From assembly GCF_963678245.1 (NCBI RefSeq), contig NZ_OY782770.1, positions 992,001 to 1,056,000 of the forward strand: a DNA stretch of 64,000 bases, given 5' to 3'. The position numbers were made by a program, and so were the translations under genes. Positions 1 through 8,681 of the stretch are shown piece by piece. Under the pieces are notes generated by a model. It saw nothing but the letters and a program-made list of their open reading frames with translations, was not told the origin of the DNA and did no database searches. The number at the start of each line of letters is the position of its first letter. Within the stretch, counting starts at the first letter, position 1. The stretch comes from an uncultured Sunxiuqinia sp. Lineage in GTDB: Bacteria > Bacteroidota > Bacteroidia > Bacteroidales > Prolixibacteraceae.

Positions 1-720
1 CATCAAAGTCCGCCCCGTCAAAACCAAGTCAGGACGAGCCATAAACAGTGCTTCGTCAATCAGAAAATACTCTTGCTCCCACCCCAGATTGGCATTTACT
101 TTTGTTACATTTTTATCGAAGAACTGGCAAACAGCGGTTGCCGCTTTATCCACGGCTTGTAGTGACCGCAACAACGGAGTTTTGTAATCTAATGCTTCGC
201 CGGTGTATGAAATAAATACGGTTGGAATACACAGTGTTCCATCAACAATAAACGCCGGAGATGAAGCATCCCAGGCGGTATAGCCACGTGCTTCAAAGGT
301 TTGGCGGATGCCTCCACTCGGAAATGAAGAAGCATCGGGCTCCTGCTGCGAAAGCAATTTCCCGCTGAATGCCTCCACAACACCACCATCTTCACCATGA
401 ACGATAAATGCATCATGTTTTTCGGCTGTTCCGTCGGTCAACGGATGAAACCAGTGTGTATAGTGTGTTGCACCATTTTCGGTAGCCCAGGCCTTCATTC
501 CCTGCGCCACCTGATCGGCCATTTTTCGATCTATTGCTCTCGAATTATCAACGGCGTCACAAACGGCTTTATAGGCCTCTTTGGAAAGGTATTTCTTCAT
601 TTTAGGACGGTCGAACACCTTAATCCCAAAATAGTCGGAGGTTAGATTATGCTCCCGCTCAATTACAACCGGTTGTCTTTCCATAACCACCTGTAAAGCT
701 TTAAATCTAAAGTCTGCCAT
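1..720 (-). CDS. glnN: Glutamine synthetase type III, N-terminal 240 codons (partial)
   Basis: The reading frame runs open from an ATG at 718-720 (complement) to the window edge, so only the first 240 codons are present. The N-terminus reads [10 protein letters not shown] and then has [19 protein letters not shown], the pattern that opens GSIII enzymes. Further in are [20 protein letters not shown] and [10 protein letters not shown], the GSIII signature block and an active-site glutamate region. The family makes glutamine from glutamate, ammonia and ATP as a cytoplasmic dodecamer of about 700 residues, so roughly two thirds lies outside the window. It is transcribed divergently from the GSI-like gene at 1078, with 357 bp between them. 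A TATTTTTG -7-like box lies at 777-784. Identification is confident; ammonia assimilation is family knowledge. Confidence 0.93.
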   Translation of the reverse strand, partial: MADFRFKALQVVMERQPVVIEREHNLTSDYFGIKVFDRPKMKKYLSKEAYKAVCDAVDNSRAIDRKMADQVAQGMKAWATENGATHYTHWFHPLTDGTAEKHDAFIVHGEDGGVVEAFSGKLLSQQEPDASSFPSGGIRQTFEARGYTAWDASSPAFIVDGTLCIPTVFISYTGEALDYKTPLLRSLQAVDKAATAVCQFFDKNVTKVNANLGWEQEYFLIDEALFMARPDLVLTGRTLM

Positions 721-1077
721 TATCTAAATAAGTTAAATTATAAAACATTGAAATTTCTTCAGCCAAATACAGAGCCCAAAAATAATGAATTTTGTAGCTA
801 TCTTTTTATTTTTCATCTATGTTTATCCTGTTTCTCGGCAGGTTCATTCAAAATAATCAACCATTTTTGAATGAAGTAGGGTAAAAAAACAAGGGGTGAG
901 GTCACACAACTTCGTTCGCAAGTGCAAATACTGTCATTTTGTTACAATGCAAATTTTAACGCGAAGAAATCAGTGAGTTGTGTTTTAAGTTGTTAATTTT
1001 TCGAATACCTTGTGTAAAATCAAGCAATATCATTATTTTGGTATTTGTTGACCATTAAATAAGAGCAAAGCAAAGAC
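721..1077. other. Divergent intergenic region between two glutamine synthetase genes
   Basis: This 357-bp AT-rich stretch separates the divergent GSIII and GSI-like genes and must hold both promoters. Apart from the -7 box at 777-784 I see no gene, clear hairpin or repeat in it. A near-match TATTTTG lies about 40 bp before the ATG at 1078. Confidence 0.5.
777..784 (-). promoter_or_regulatory. Putative -7 box upstream of the GSIII gene
   Basis: On the minus strand this reads TATTTTTG, matching the Bacteroidota -7 consensus TAnnTTTG, 57 bp upstream of the GSIII ATG. No TTTG is seen at the expected -33 distance, so this is half a promoter only. Confidence 0.35.
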
Positions 1078-2439
1078 ATGACAAATAAGAAAGACCTGAT
1101 AAAAACAATAAAAGAAAGCACTCAATCGAAAATTAAATTCGCTGTAGTTGACATTGATGGTATATTGAGGGGCAAGACGATTCATAAAGATAAGTTTCTG
1201 GAAGTAGTTGATGGCGATATTGGGTTTTGTGATGTCATTTTTGGATGGGATGCCAATGACAAATGTTACGACAATGTAGAAATTACCGGCTGGCATACTG
1301 CCTATCCTGATGCAATTGCCCGAATTGATCTTTCGACCTACCGCAACATTCCGTGGGACAACGAATGTCCGTTTTTTCTGGCTGATTTCAGTTCTGAACC
1401 GGGCAAGGATTTGCCCGCTTGTCCTCGCAGCTTATTAAAACGAATCAGGAAACGTGCAACAGAGAAGGGCTTCGAAGCAGTATTCTCACAAGAATTTGAG
1501 TGGTTCAATTTTGTGGGAACTTCGAACGAGCTAGCCGAAAAGAATTATTCCGATTTGAAACCAATCTCGCCGGGAATGTTTGGCTACTCCATGCTTAGGC
1601 CAACACAATACCAAACCTATTTCAATGACCTGTTCGATTTGCTGGAGAAGTTTCAGGTAAGCCTCGAAGGCCTGCATACCGAAACCGGCCCCGGTGTTTA
1701 TGAAGCGGCAATTCGTTACGATAAAATTGTACAAGCTGCTGACAAAGCAGCACTTTTCAAAAACAGTGTAAAAGAAATTGCCTATCAACATGGAATAATT
1801 GCCAGTTTTATGGCTAAATGGAATGATAATCTTCCCGGTTGTAGCGGACACATTCATCAAAGTTTGTGGGATATCGGTCAAAAAAGAAACCTCTTTTTCT
1901 CGGGCGACAAACAATCACCGATGAGCAGGCTGATGGAAAGCTACCTGGCCGGACAGCTATATTGCTTACCTCACATTTTGCCTATGTATGCACCAACAAT
2001 CAACAGTTACAAACGGCTTCGCGAAGGTGCCTGGGCTCCGGTTACCGCAAGTTGGGGACTCGACAACCGCACAACAGCGGTTCGGGTTATCAACGGACAG
2101 GCGAAATCGATCCGACTGGAAATGCGCGTTCCCGGCTCCGACTCCAATCCATATCTGGCAATGGCTGCTGCCCTGGCCTCTGGTTTATATGGAATCGAAA
2201 ATGAATTAGAACTAACGATTCCAAAAACAACCGGCAACGAATATGCCCAAAAAGACCACGAACGACTGCCGCTCAACCTACTGGATGCCAACAGAAAGAT
2301 GAAAGATTCGAAGATTGCCAACACCCTGTTTGGAGAGGACTTTGTCAATCATTTTGTAGCTACACGAGAATGGGAATGGCGCGAATTCGCCAAAGCAGTA
2401 ACCGATTGGGAAACAAAAAGGTATTTTGAAATTATCTGA
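1078..2439 (+). CDS. Glutamine synthetase-family ligase (GSI/PuuA-like)
   Basis: This 453-residue protein has the full GSI catalytic core. FSQEFEWFNF (about 136-145) supplies the metal-binding glutamates, TETGPGVYE (201-209) follows, GCSGHIHQSL (254-263) corresponds to the GSGMH-type loop, and NSYKRL (309-314), ASWGLDNRT (324-332) and RVPGSDSNPYLAMAAAL complete the ATP and glutamate site. The N-terminal beta-grasp shows DIDGILRGK. This divergent subgroup includes gamma-glutamylpolyamine synthetase and other ligases joining glutamate to an amine, so ammonia may not be the substrate; with GSIII and GSII nearby it is probably not the main glutamine synthetase (inference). It is first in a run with a kinase-like and a HAD gene, which may handle the amine or its product. 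The adenylylation region typical of GSI-beta was not identified. Confidence 0.85.
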   Translation: MTNKKDLIKTIKESTQSKIKFAVVDIDGILRGKTIHKDKFLEVVDGDIGFCDVIFGWDANDKCYDNVEITGWHTAYPDAIARIDLSTYRNIPWDNECPFFLADFSSEPGKDLPACPRSLLKRIRKRATEKGFEAVFSQEFEWFNFVGTSNELAEKNYSDLKPISPGMFGYSMLRPTQYQTYFNDLFDLLEKFQVSLEGLHTETGPGVYEAAIRYDKIVQAADKAALFKNSVKEIAYQHGIIASFMAKWNDNLPGCSGHIHQSLWDIGQKRNLFFSGDKQSPMSRLMESYLAGQLYCLPHILPMYAPTINSYKRLREGAWAPVTASWGLDNRTTAVRVINGQAKSIRLEMRVPGSDSNPYLAMAAALASGLYGIENELELTIPKTTGNEYAQKDHERLPLNLLDANRKMKDSKIANTLFGEDFVNHFVATREWEWREFAKAVTDWETKRYFEII

Positions 2440-2499
2440 AATTCCAATTTCTGATTACTTTTGGGAACTACAGACGACAGCTAAAAAAGAAGAAAGACT

Positions 2500-3543
2500 A
2501 TGCAAACGCTTGATTATTTTCAGATAATCCGACAAGCTTGGGAAGAATTTGATGAGCGACATGATATTAAAGGAATTTTTGATGTCAGCGCCCATGTTTC
2601 AACCAACCATGTTTATAAAATATCCTTTTACGACCGGCAACCGGTTTTTGCAAAATTATCGGACTACGGTAATTTTGAACACTTCAAGGAAGATCATGTC
2701 ATTATTAACAACTTGGCCAATAACTTGGAGGCGCCCTACGACAACTTCCTCGCCAAATCGTTGGTTAAACGAAACGATCTGTTCATCTTTCGCTACTACG
2801 ATCAAAAACGCAACGCCTGGGTGGTTTTCTATAATCCGATCAGGATGAAACACAAAATGCCTCGCCGGCTTGAGCCCAAGCACATCCGGAAGCTTGGACG
2901 CGAACTAGCCCGCTTCCACAAGGCTTGCTCAAACGTAAGCAATCAGCTCCCGAAAGCGTCGAAAACAGTGGCAACCGACATCCATCGACTAATGAAAAAT
3001 CTGGATTCCGGTAAATTCTGCGCAACAGCACCTCAACGCGATCTTTTAAAGAGCCAATGCGAAAAATTTATCGTTTATGCCGACAAGGTGAACTACACCA
3101 CTGAAATTGAAACAATTCCGGTATTTGTAGACTGGAACATTGGTAACTTTTCGGTAACCGGTGACGGGAAGCTCTATTCCAGATGGGATTATGACTGGTT
3201 TCGGGAGTCCTCACGTGTCATGGATTTTTACTTCTTCAGCCGAGTGGTTTCCGACGTAGGCGACCGAACGGTTTTCAGCTATATGATCGACCCGCTAATG
3301 GAAGATCGATTCATCATGTTTCTAAAAGAATATCACCGTATCTTTCCGCTGACAGAACCAGAAGTACGCTTAATAAAAGAGGCCTATCGCTTTTTCATTT
3401 TAAATTACGTGGTGAAAGATGGAACACATTTCTTTCTACCATCGTACGCCCGTAAGTTGCAAAAAGAAGCCTACAATTTATACATTCCGGCCATTGACAC
3501 GAATTACGATGTAGATAAAATATTGAAAGCATTAAAACTATAA
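2500..3543 (+). CDS. APH/choline-kinase-fold phosphotransferase
   Basis: This 347-residue soluble protein looks like the aminoglycoside/choline kinase fold. PVFAKLSD (about 48-55) would hold the ATP-binding lysine. VDWNIGNF (210-217) fits the catalytic HxDxxxxN loop with the histidine replaced by valine, and WDYDW (229-233) fits the DxD/IDWE metal-binding motif. The family phosphorylates small hydroxylated molecules such as choline, ethanolamine, sugars or aminoglycosides. It follows the GSI-like gene by 60 bp and precedes the HAD gene by 5 bp, so it is almost certainly co-transcribed with the latter. That context suggests a kinase acting on an amino-alcohol or sugar metabolite rather than drug resistance (inference). 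Substrate unknown; the fold call is moderately secure. Confidence 0.65.
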   Translation: MQTLDYFQIIRQAWEEFDERHDIKGIFDVSAHVSTNHVYKISFYDRQPVFAKLSDYGNFEHFKEDHVIINNLANNLEAPYDNFLAKSLVKRNDLFIFRYYDQKRNAWVVFYNPIRMKHKMPRRLEPKHIRKLGRELARFHKACSNVSNQLPKASKTVATDIHRLMKNLDSGKFCATAPQRDLLKSQCEKFIVYADKVNYTTEIETIPVFVDWNIGNFSVTGDGKLYSRWDYDWFRESSRVMDFYFFSRVVSDVGDRTVFSYMIDPLMEDRFIMFLKEYHRIFPLTEPEVRLIKEAYRFFILNYVVKDGTHFFLPSYARKLQKEAYNLYIPAIDTNYDVDKILKALKL

Positions 3544-3548
3544 ATAGC

Positions 3549-4397
3549 ATGAAGACGCAAGATTTCAGAAGTGTAGTAACGAACTACAAAGCGGTTTTTT
3601 TTGATGCTTTCGGGGTATTAAAAAATCACAAAGGAATTATTCCCGGTGTTGAAAATACGTTCGATTTTCTGGATGAAAAAGGAATTGACTATTACGTACT
3701 AACCAATGATGCGTCCCGAAGCCCGGAACAGCTGGCACGGATGTATCAAGATAATGGAATCCCCGCGATTACCACCGATAAGGTTATTTCTTCGGGCATG
3801 CTGGCGCACGACTGGTTGAAACTCAAAATAAAATCAGGCCGCGTTGCTTACCTGGGCACTGAGCAATCGGCTCACTACATTGAGTCCGCCGGATTGAAAA
3901 CAATGCCCATCAGCAAGCTCGACCTAAATGATGTTGATGATATTACCTGCCTTGCATTTCTGGATGACGAAGGTTTCGACTGGAACAACGACATCAACAA
4001 AGTTATCAACCTGCTTCGGAAAAAAAACATGTCGGTGATAGTTGCCAATACCGATATTAACTACCCGGTCAACCGAGTTGACATTGCCATTGCTATTGGT
4101 GGAATTTCAGATATGGTTGAAGAAATTCTGGATCGACATTTTATCCGTTTTGGAAAACCCGATGCCCAGATGTTTATGTTTGCGTACGAAAAAGCATGCT
4201 TAAAACAAGCTCTTAATCGCGACGATATCCTGATGGTAGGCGATACGCTTTTTACCGACATCATTGGAGGCAACAAGTTTGGGATGGATACCGTACTTGT
4301 TCTTTCCGGAAATACCTTAGCGGAAAGTGCCAAATCGAAAATTCGCTCAACAGGAATTATTCCAACTTATGTATGCGATTCGGTGGCTAGCTTTTAA
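3549..4397 (+). CDS. HAD-IIA (NagD-like) hydrolase with altered motif I
   Basis: A 282-residue HAD-superfamily protein of the NagD/class IIA type. Motif I reads FFDAFGVL (17-24) with Asp19 as nucleophile, LTNDASRSP is motif II, FGKPDAQMF supplies the lysine and MVGDTLFTDIIGG is motif IV. Class IIA members usually dephosphorylate nucleotides, sugars or glycerol phosphate. Here the second acidic residue of motif I (DxD) is Phe21, as in some HAD subgroups that are not ordinary phosphatases, so the reaction is open. It starts 5 bp after the kinase-like gene; a kinase and a HAD protein in one operon may make or recycle a phosphorylated intermediate (inference). It converges with the aminotransferase gene 31 bp downstream. 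Confidence 0.8.
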   Translation: MKTQDFRSVVTNYKAVFFDAFGVLKNHKGIIPGVENTFDFLDEKGIDYYVLTNDASRSPEQLARMYQDNGIPAITTDKVISSGMLAHDWLKLKIKSGRVAYLGTEQSAHYIESAGLKTMPISKLDLNDVDDITCLAFLDDEGFDWNNDINKVINLLRKKNMSVIVANTDINYPVNRVDIAIAIGGISDMVEEILDRHFIRFGKPDAQMFMFAYEKACLKQALNRDDILMVGDTLFTDIIGGNKFGMDTVLVLSGNTLAESAKSKIRSTGIIPTYVCDSVASF

Positions 4398-4428
4398 CAA
4401 GCTGAAAAAAGAATTACCCGAATATTGG

Positions 4429-5553
4429 TTACGCAGAATGTGTTTTTGCCATGTTTTGTAATGCATCAATCAAAAACCGATCGTTCTCTTTTCCTTGCGA
4501 GGCAACGCGAATGTGGTATTGATCCAGCCCAATTTTGTTACTACAATCGCGCACATAAAGTCCATAGTTTTCAAGTAGCTGCATTTGCAAATCAACCGCT
4601 TTCATTCCAAATTCAATTTTAACAAGAATGAAATTGCTTCCGGTTGGATAAACCTTGAAGCCTGGAATCTCGACCAGTTTTCGATACAAATCTTTTACAT
4701 CATCAATAACCCGAATACGCGAATTATGGTATTCCTGATTCGTCCTTTGAAGTTGCAACAAAAAGTACTCTGCAATGGAATTGATATTCCAAACAGGCAA
4801 AGCCTCCTTAATTTCTGTCTGAAACATTTTGTTTGAAGTCGCGCAATACCCCAACCTCAATCCCGGCACACCACAATGCTTGCTCATGCTTCGAACAACA
4901 ATTAAGTTGTTATAATCTGCTAATTCTCCAAGCAAAGTCGGTACCTGTTCATCAGCAAAATCAATAAACGATTCATCGAGCAAAATCAACTTCAAATGTT
5001 TCATCTTCTTCAAAAACCACTTCATCTCATCAACTCGCATCAATTGCCCGGTTGGATTTCCGGGATTGATAATTAAGGCTGACTCAATCTGATTTTGATC
5101 AATCCAACTGGCATATTCCTCTAAATTCAGCTGATAATCCTTCTCTGGTTTAAGGTGGAATAATTTTGCCGCATCCAAATTTTTCAATTTTTCAATGTAC
5201 TCACTAAACGTGGGAATCGGAATCGCGATTTGATCAATCAAACATTTCTCAATAATAGTAATCAGCTCAGTGGCACCATTGCCTAAAATCAGATATTGCG
5301 GATTAATTGCTAATACCTCGGCCAGCATTTCCCTCGCCAAACGTGGATTGCTGGATGGATAAGCTTTAATAATACTTGCTAATTTCGATTGCAGCTGCTC
5401 CATCATTTCATCGGTTGGATAATAAGGATTGGCAATGAAACAATAATCGATAACCTTGTCAAGCATTTCCTCGCCAACAATATCGGCCAATGCCGGTGAA
5501 TGAGACGTTTCTTCGAATAGGGCTTTGTTGATCTTTATTTTTGCAGTGCGCAT
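4429..5553 (-). CDS. PLP-dependent class I/II aminotransferase (HisC/CobD-like)
   Basis: A 374-residue fold-type I PLP enzyme. GNGATEL (about 91-97) binds the cofactor phosphate, NPGNPTG (163-169) is the classic substrate/PLP loop, LLDES holds Asp193, and SMSKHCGVPGLRLGY contains Lys225 for the internal aldimine. Its length and look match histidinol-phosphate aminotransferase and threonine-phosphate decarboxylase relatives, which bind phosphorylated amino compounds. No histidine-biosynthesis gene is nearby. It lies between the kinase/HAD pair and GSII, so a link to a phosphorylated amine is possible but unproven. Its downstream neighbour converges on it. A hairpin terminator at 5612-5643 separates it from the upstream GSII gene, so it probably has its own promoter. 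Confidence 0.8.
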   Translation of the reverse strand: MRTAKIKINKALFEETSHSPALADIVGEEMLDKVIDYCFIANPYYPTDEMMEQLQSKLASIIKAYPSSNPRLAREMLAEVLAINPQYLILGNGATELITIIEKCLIDQIAIPIPTFSEYIEKLKNLDAAKLFHLKPEKDYQLNLEEYASWIDQNQIESALIINPGNPTGQLMRVDEMKWFLKKMKHLKLILLDESFIDFADEQVPTLLGELADYNNLIVVRSMSKHCGVPGLRLGYCATSNKMFQTEIKEALPVWNINSIAEYFLLQLQRTNQEYHNSRIRVIDDVKDLYRKLVEIPGFKVYPTGSNFILVKIEFGMKAVDLQMQLLENYGLYVRDCSNKIGLDQYHIRVASQGKENDRFLIDALQNMAKTHSA

Positions 5554-5611
5554 AATTCAAAAGTTAGGTGGCAAAAATAGCGAAACTCCGCATTCAACAG
5601 AAGTATCGGAC

Positions 5612-5643
5612 ATAAAAAAAGCTGCTCCCAAAGGAACAGCTTT
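5612..5643 (-). terminator. Intrinsic terminator of the GSII gene
   Basis: Arms AAAGCTGCTCC and GGAACAGCTTT (one mismatch) surround a short loop. On the minus strand the hairpin is followed by a run of T, about 24 bp past the GSII stop codon. Confidence 0.8.
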
Positions 5644-5666
5644 CAATATTTAGTGTAATACTTTAA

Positions 5667-6686
5667 TTACAATTTTTCAACTGCTTTGTGTGTAACTTTG
5701 ATGATAACAGCAGCAATTTTGTATGGGTCACCATTTGATGATGGACGACGATCTTCTAAACGACCTTTCCAGCCATCTTCAACAGTTCCAATTGGAATAC
5801 GAATAGAAGAACCGCGGTCAGAAACTCCATAAGAGAAATCTGTGATAGCAGCTGTTTCGTGAAGACCTGTTAAACGTTGATCGTTATACGCTCCGTAAAC
5901 ACTAATACACTCTTCAATATGGTTTCCAAATTCTTTGCAAATCGCATCAAATACTTTTTTATCAGCACAAGTTCTCATCAAACCATTAGAGAAGTTTGCG
6001 TGCATACCCGAACCATTCCAATCCAACTCTTTTCCTAGTGGTTTTGGATGCCATTCAACAACAACACCATATTTCTCACCGAGTTTTTCTAGGAAATAAC
6101 GTGATACCCAAATTTGGTCACCAGCATCATGGGCTCCTTTTGCAAAGATTTGGTATTCCCACTGTCCTGCAGCTACCTCGGCATTGATACCTTCAACATT
6201 CAGACCCGCTTCTAAACAAACATCGAAATGCTCCTCAACCAATTCACGACCAAATGAGTTTTGCGCACCCACACCACAATAGTAAGGTCCTTGTGGAGCT
6301 GGATAACCATCAGCTGGAAATCCCAGAGGTTTGTTTGTTTGAGGATCCATCAAGAAGTACTCTTGTTCAAAACCAAACCAGAAATCTTCATCTTCGTCTT
6401 CGATGTGAGCACGTCCGTTAGAAATGTGTGGAGTCCCATCTGCATTTAATACTTCCGTCATTACAACGTAAGCATTTTTACGAGTTGGATCAGGATAAAT
6501 TGCAACTGGTTTCAAGAGACAGTCAGAATCTCCTCCTTCTGCTTGTCGAGTTGAAGATCCGTCAAATGACCATACCGGGCAATCTTCCAATTTTCCGCTG
6601 AAATCTTTTGCAATTCTTGTCTTTGCCCTTAAAGTTTGTGTTGGCTTGTATCCGTCCAACCAGATGTACTCTAATTTTGTTTTCAT
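5667..6686 (-). CDS. glnII: Glutamine synthetase type II (eukaryote-like)
   Basis: A 339-residue protein with the compact GSII architecture: an N-terminal beta-grasp beginning YIWLDGY and containing CPVWSFDGSSTRQAEGGDSD, then the catalytic domain with FGFEQEYFLMD, NVEGINAEVAAGQWEYQI, NGSGMHANFSNG, LTGLHETA and the terminal SSIRIPIG and LEDRRPSSNGDPY motifs. All ammonia/glutamate-site motifs are intact, so it should make glutamine from glutamate, ammonia and ATP in the cytoplasm. GSII is typical of eukaryotes and scattered bacteria, including many Bacteroidota. It is monocistronic, with a strong terminator behind it and a 434-bp divergent region before it. This is the third glutamine synthetase class within 6.7 kb. 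Confidence 0.95.
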   Translation of the reverse strand: MKTKLEYIWLDGYKPTQTLRAKTRIAKDFSGKLEDCPVWSFDGSSTRQAEGGDSDCLLKPVAIYPDPTRKNAYVVMTEVLNADGTPHISNGRAHIEDEDEDFWFGFEQEYFLMDPQTNKPLGFPADGYPAPQGPYYCGVGAQNSFGRELVEEHFDVCLEAGLNVEGINAEVAAGQWEYQIFAKGAHDAGDQIWVSRYFLEKLGEKYGVVVEWHPKPLGKELDWNGSGMHANFSNGLMRTCADKKVFDAICKEFGNHIEECISVYGAYNDQRLTGLHETAAITDFSYGVSDRGSSIRIPIGTVEDGWKGRLEDRRPSSNGDPYKIAAVIIKVTHKAVEKL

Positions 6687-7120
6687 CGTGTTACAAATTA
6701 TAAGTTAATGATATATATTTTCGATAATTTGATGTCAAAAATAGAACCAGCTGACAAAATTATAAATAAAAGTGCAGCAAATTGTAAAAAGTTAATACAA
6801 AATTCATATAAGAATATATTTTTGTCCACTACCCTATTCAAAATGAGCCCGAAAGTTAAAAAAGATCTCTTTTTTTCCATAGTCATATTTGTAAAAATGA
6901 ATAGAAATTTCAAATTAATAGCATTTCCCTATCAAGAACCCCTATTTTCATCAGGGACCCGATCTATTAGTAGGCTTCACCAGTTGCAAATTTTCAAATG
7001 TGTTTTTAGTTCAAAAATGATAAGCTATCTTTATGTTTTATTCGTAATTTTAAATATTTATTCAGAGTTAGTTTGATGGTATTTCATCTAAAAGAACTTA
7101 CAACTTTATAATTTTTCACA
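6687..7120. other. Divergent intergenic region between GSII and tldD
   Basis: This 434-bp AT-rich gap must carry promoters for both flanking genes. On the minus strand a TATTTTTG box (6736-6743) lies about 50 bp before the GSII start. An open frame on the plus strand at 6708-7076 lacks any recognisable domain and looks like chance in low-complexity sequence. I see no tRNA or long repeat. Confidence 0.4.
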
Positions 7121-8647
7121 ATGAAAAACATCGACCGAAGAAAATTTCTAAAATCATCGGGTACGGCTGTTGCTGGAAGCATGATTCTCCCCAGTCTTAT
7201 CCAGTCATGCCAGAGTGCTTCAGCCTCTGCCGAAGTTCAGGCTTACCTTGATCATTTTGGCGTTGATATAACGCTACTACAAAAAGTCACTAACAAATGC
7301 CTCAGCAAGGGTGGCGATTATGCCGATCTATTTTTTGAACACAAATTAAGTAACAGTCTATCGCTGGAAGACGGCAAGGTTAACCGTGCCTATTCAAATG
7401 TAGATTTTGGAGTAGGCATCCGTGTTTTAAAAGGAGACCAAACCGGCTTTGCCTATTCGGAAACAGTAACTCCCGAAGCATTGATAAAAGCAGCGAACAC
7501 TGCAGCCAATATTGCAACGGGCAATGTAAACGTATCGGCGCAAGAAATTAAAGAAGCCATTCCTTCAAACTACTATAAAATTGATCGATCGTGGGAAGAG
7601 ACAACGGTAGAGGAAAAAATCCCGTTCATTCAGGCTTTAAACGACCAGATATTTGCCAAAGACACGCGCGTATCAAAGGTGAATGCCTATTTGAGCGACC
7701 AATCAGCTTATGTTCTTTTTTACAGCTCCGAAGGGATTCTCACCTACGATTACCGCCCAATGGTAAGTTTAGGAGCATTTTGCGTAATGGAGAAACAGGG
7801 TAAAATTGAGAATGCTTATTCTTCGCGTTCGTTCCGAAAAGGCTTCGAGTTTTTAAATGATGAGCTTGTGAGCTTGTTGGCCACCGAGGTGGTCGACCGA
7901 ACATCGCTCCTATTTGAAGCCACTAAACCAAAAGCCGGCGAAATGCCTGTTGTAATGGGAGCCGGAGGATCCGGAATCTTGCTGCACGAAGCTATTGGCC
8001 ATACCTTTGAAGCCGACTTCAACCGAAAAGGAACATCTATTTTTGCAGACAAAATGGGCAAAAAGGTAGCCGAGAATTTTGTCAATATTGTGGATGATGG
8101 AACACTGCTTGAAAACCGGGGATCGTTAAACACCGACGACGAAGGAAATGCAACCGAAAAAACATATCTGGTTAAAGACGGAATCCTTAACAGCTACCTG
8201 CACGACCGAATTAGCTCGAAACATTACCAAGTAAACCCAACAGGAAATGGAAGGAGAGAATCCTTCCGTCATATGCCACTGCCACGAATGAGAGCGACTT
8301 ATATGGAAGTTGGACCTCACTCAAAAGATGACATCATCACCAATGTGAAACAAGGCATTTATGTGGATAATTTCAGCAATGGTGAAGTAAAAATCGGAGC
8401 CGGCGATTTCACCTTCTTTGTTAAGTCGGGCTGCCTGATTGAAAACGGAAAACTAACACGCCCAATTAAAGACATCAACATTATTGGTAACGGACCGCAA
8501 GCACTGGCCGACATTACAATGTGTGCCACTGACTACAAAATAGACAACGGCACCTGGACCTGTGGAAAATCCGGCCAATCGGTTCCTGTAACCTGTGGAC
8601 TACCTACCGTTTTGGTAAAAAAACTCACCGTTGGTGGTGTTAGCTAA
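7121..8647 (+). CDS. tldD: TldD-family zinc metalloprotease with Tat/lipoprotein-like signal
   Basis: A 508-residue TldD. The metal-binding HExxxH motif is intact as HEAIGH (289-294), followed by FEADF and downstream blocks GNGRRESFRHMPLPRM and GAGDFTFFVKSG typical of the family. TldD with TldE forms a heterodimeric protease that removes leader peptides or degrades unfolded peptides, usually in the cytoplasm. Unusually the N-terminus reads DRRKFLKSSG followed by a hydrophobic stretch and LIQSC (Cys30), a twin-arginine signal with a possible lipobox, so this copy may be exported. The partner TldE gene begins 34 bp downstream and has no signal peptide. Identification is sure; the exported location is an inference from the signal. 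Confidence 0.93.
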   Translation: MKNIDRRKFLKSSGTAVAGSMILPSLIQSCQSASASAEVQAYLDHFGVDITLLQKVTNKCLSKGGDYADLFFEHKLSNSLSLEDGKVNRAYSNVDFGVGIRVLKGDQTGFAYSETVTPEALIKAANTAANIATGNVNVSAQEIKEAIPSNYYKIDRSWEETTVEEKIPFIQALNDQIFAKDTRVSKVNAYLSDQSAYVLFYSSEGILTYDYRPMVSLGAFCVMEKQGKIENAYSSRSFRKGFEFLNDELVSLLATEVVDRTSLLFEATKPKAGEMPVVMGAGGSGILLHEAIGHTFEADFNRKGTSIFADKMGKKVAENFVNIVDDGTLLENRGSLNTDDEGNATEKTYLVKDGILNSYLHDRISSKHYQVNPTGNGRRESFRHMPLPRMRATYMEVGPHSKDDIITNVKQGIYVDNFSNGEVKIGAGDFTFFVKSGCLIENGKLTRPIKDINIIGNGPQALADITMCATDYKIDNGTWTCGKSGQSVPVTCGLPTVLVKKLTVGGVS

Positions 8648-8681
8648 ATCAAGTTCAATCATTCAGAAAAAAGGAATTAAA

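Noticed and set aside
6708..7076. A 122-codon plus-strand frame in the GSII-tldD gap
   Set aside because: Low-complexity AT-rich sequence with no domain, lying over the GSII promoter region.
8631..8681. Upstream start of tldE overlapping tldD
   Set aside because: The extension is not family-like and the ATG at 8682 has an AAGGA-type sequence before it.
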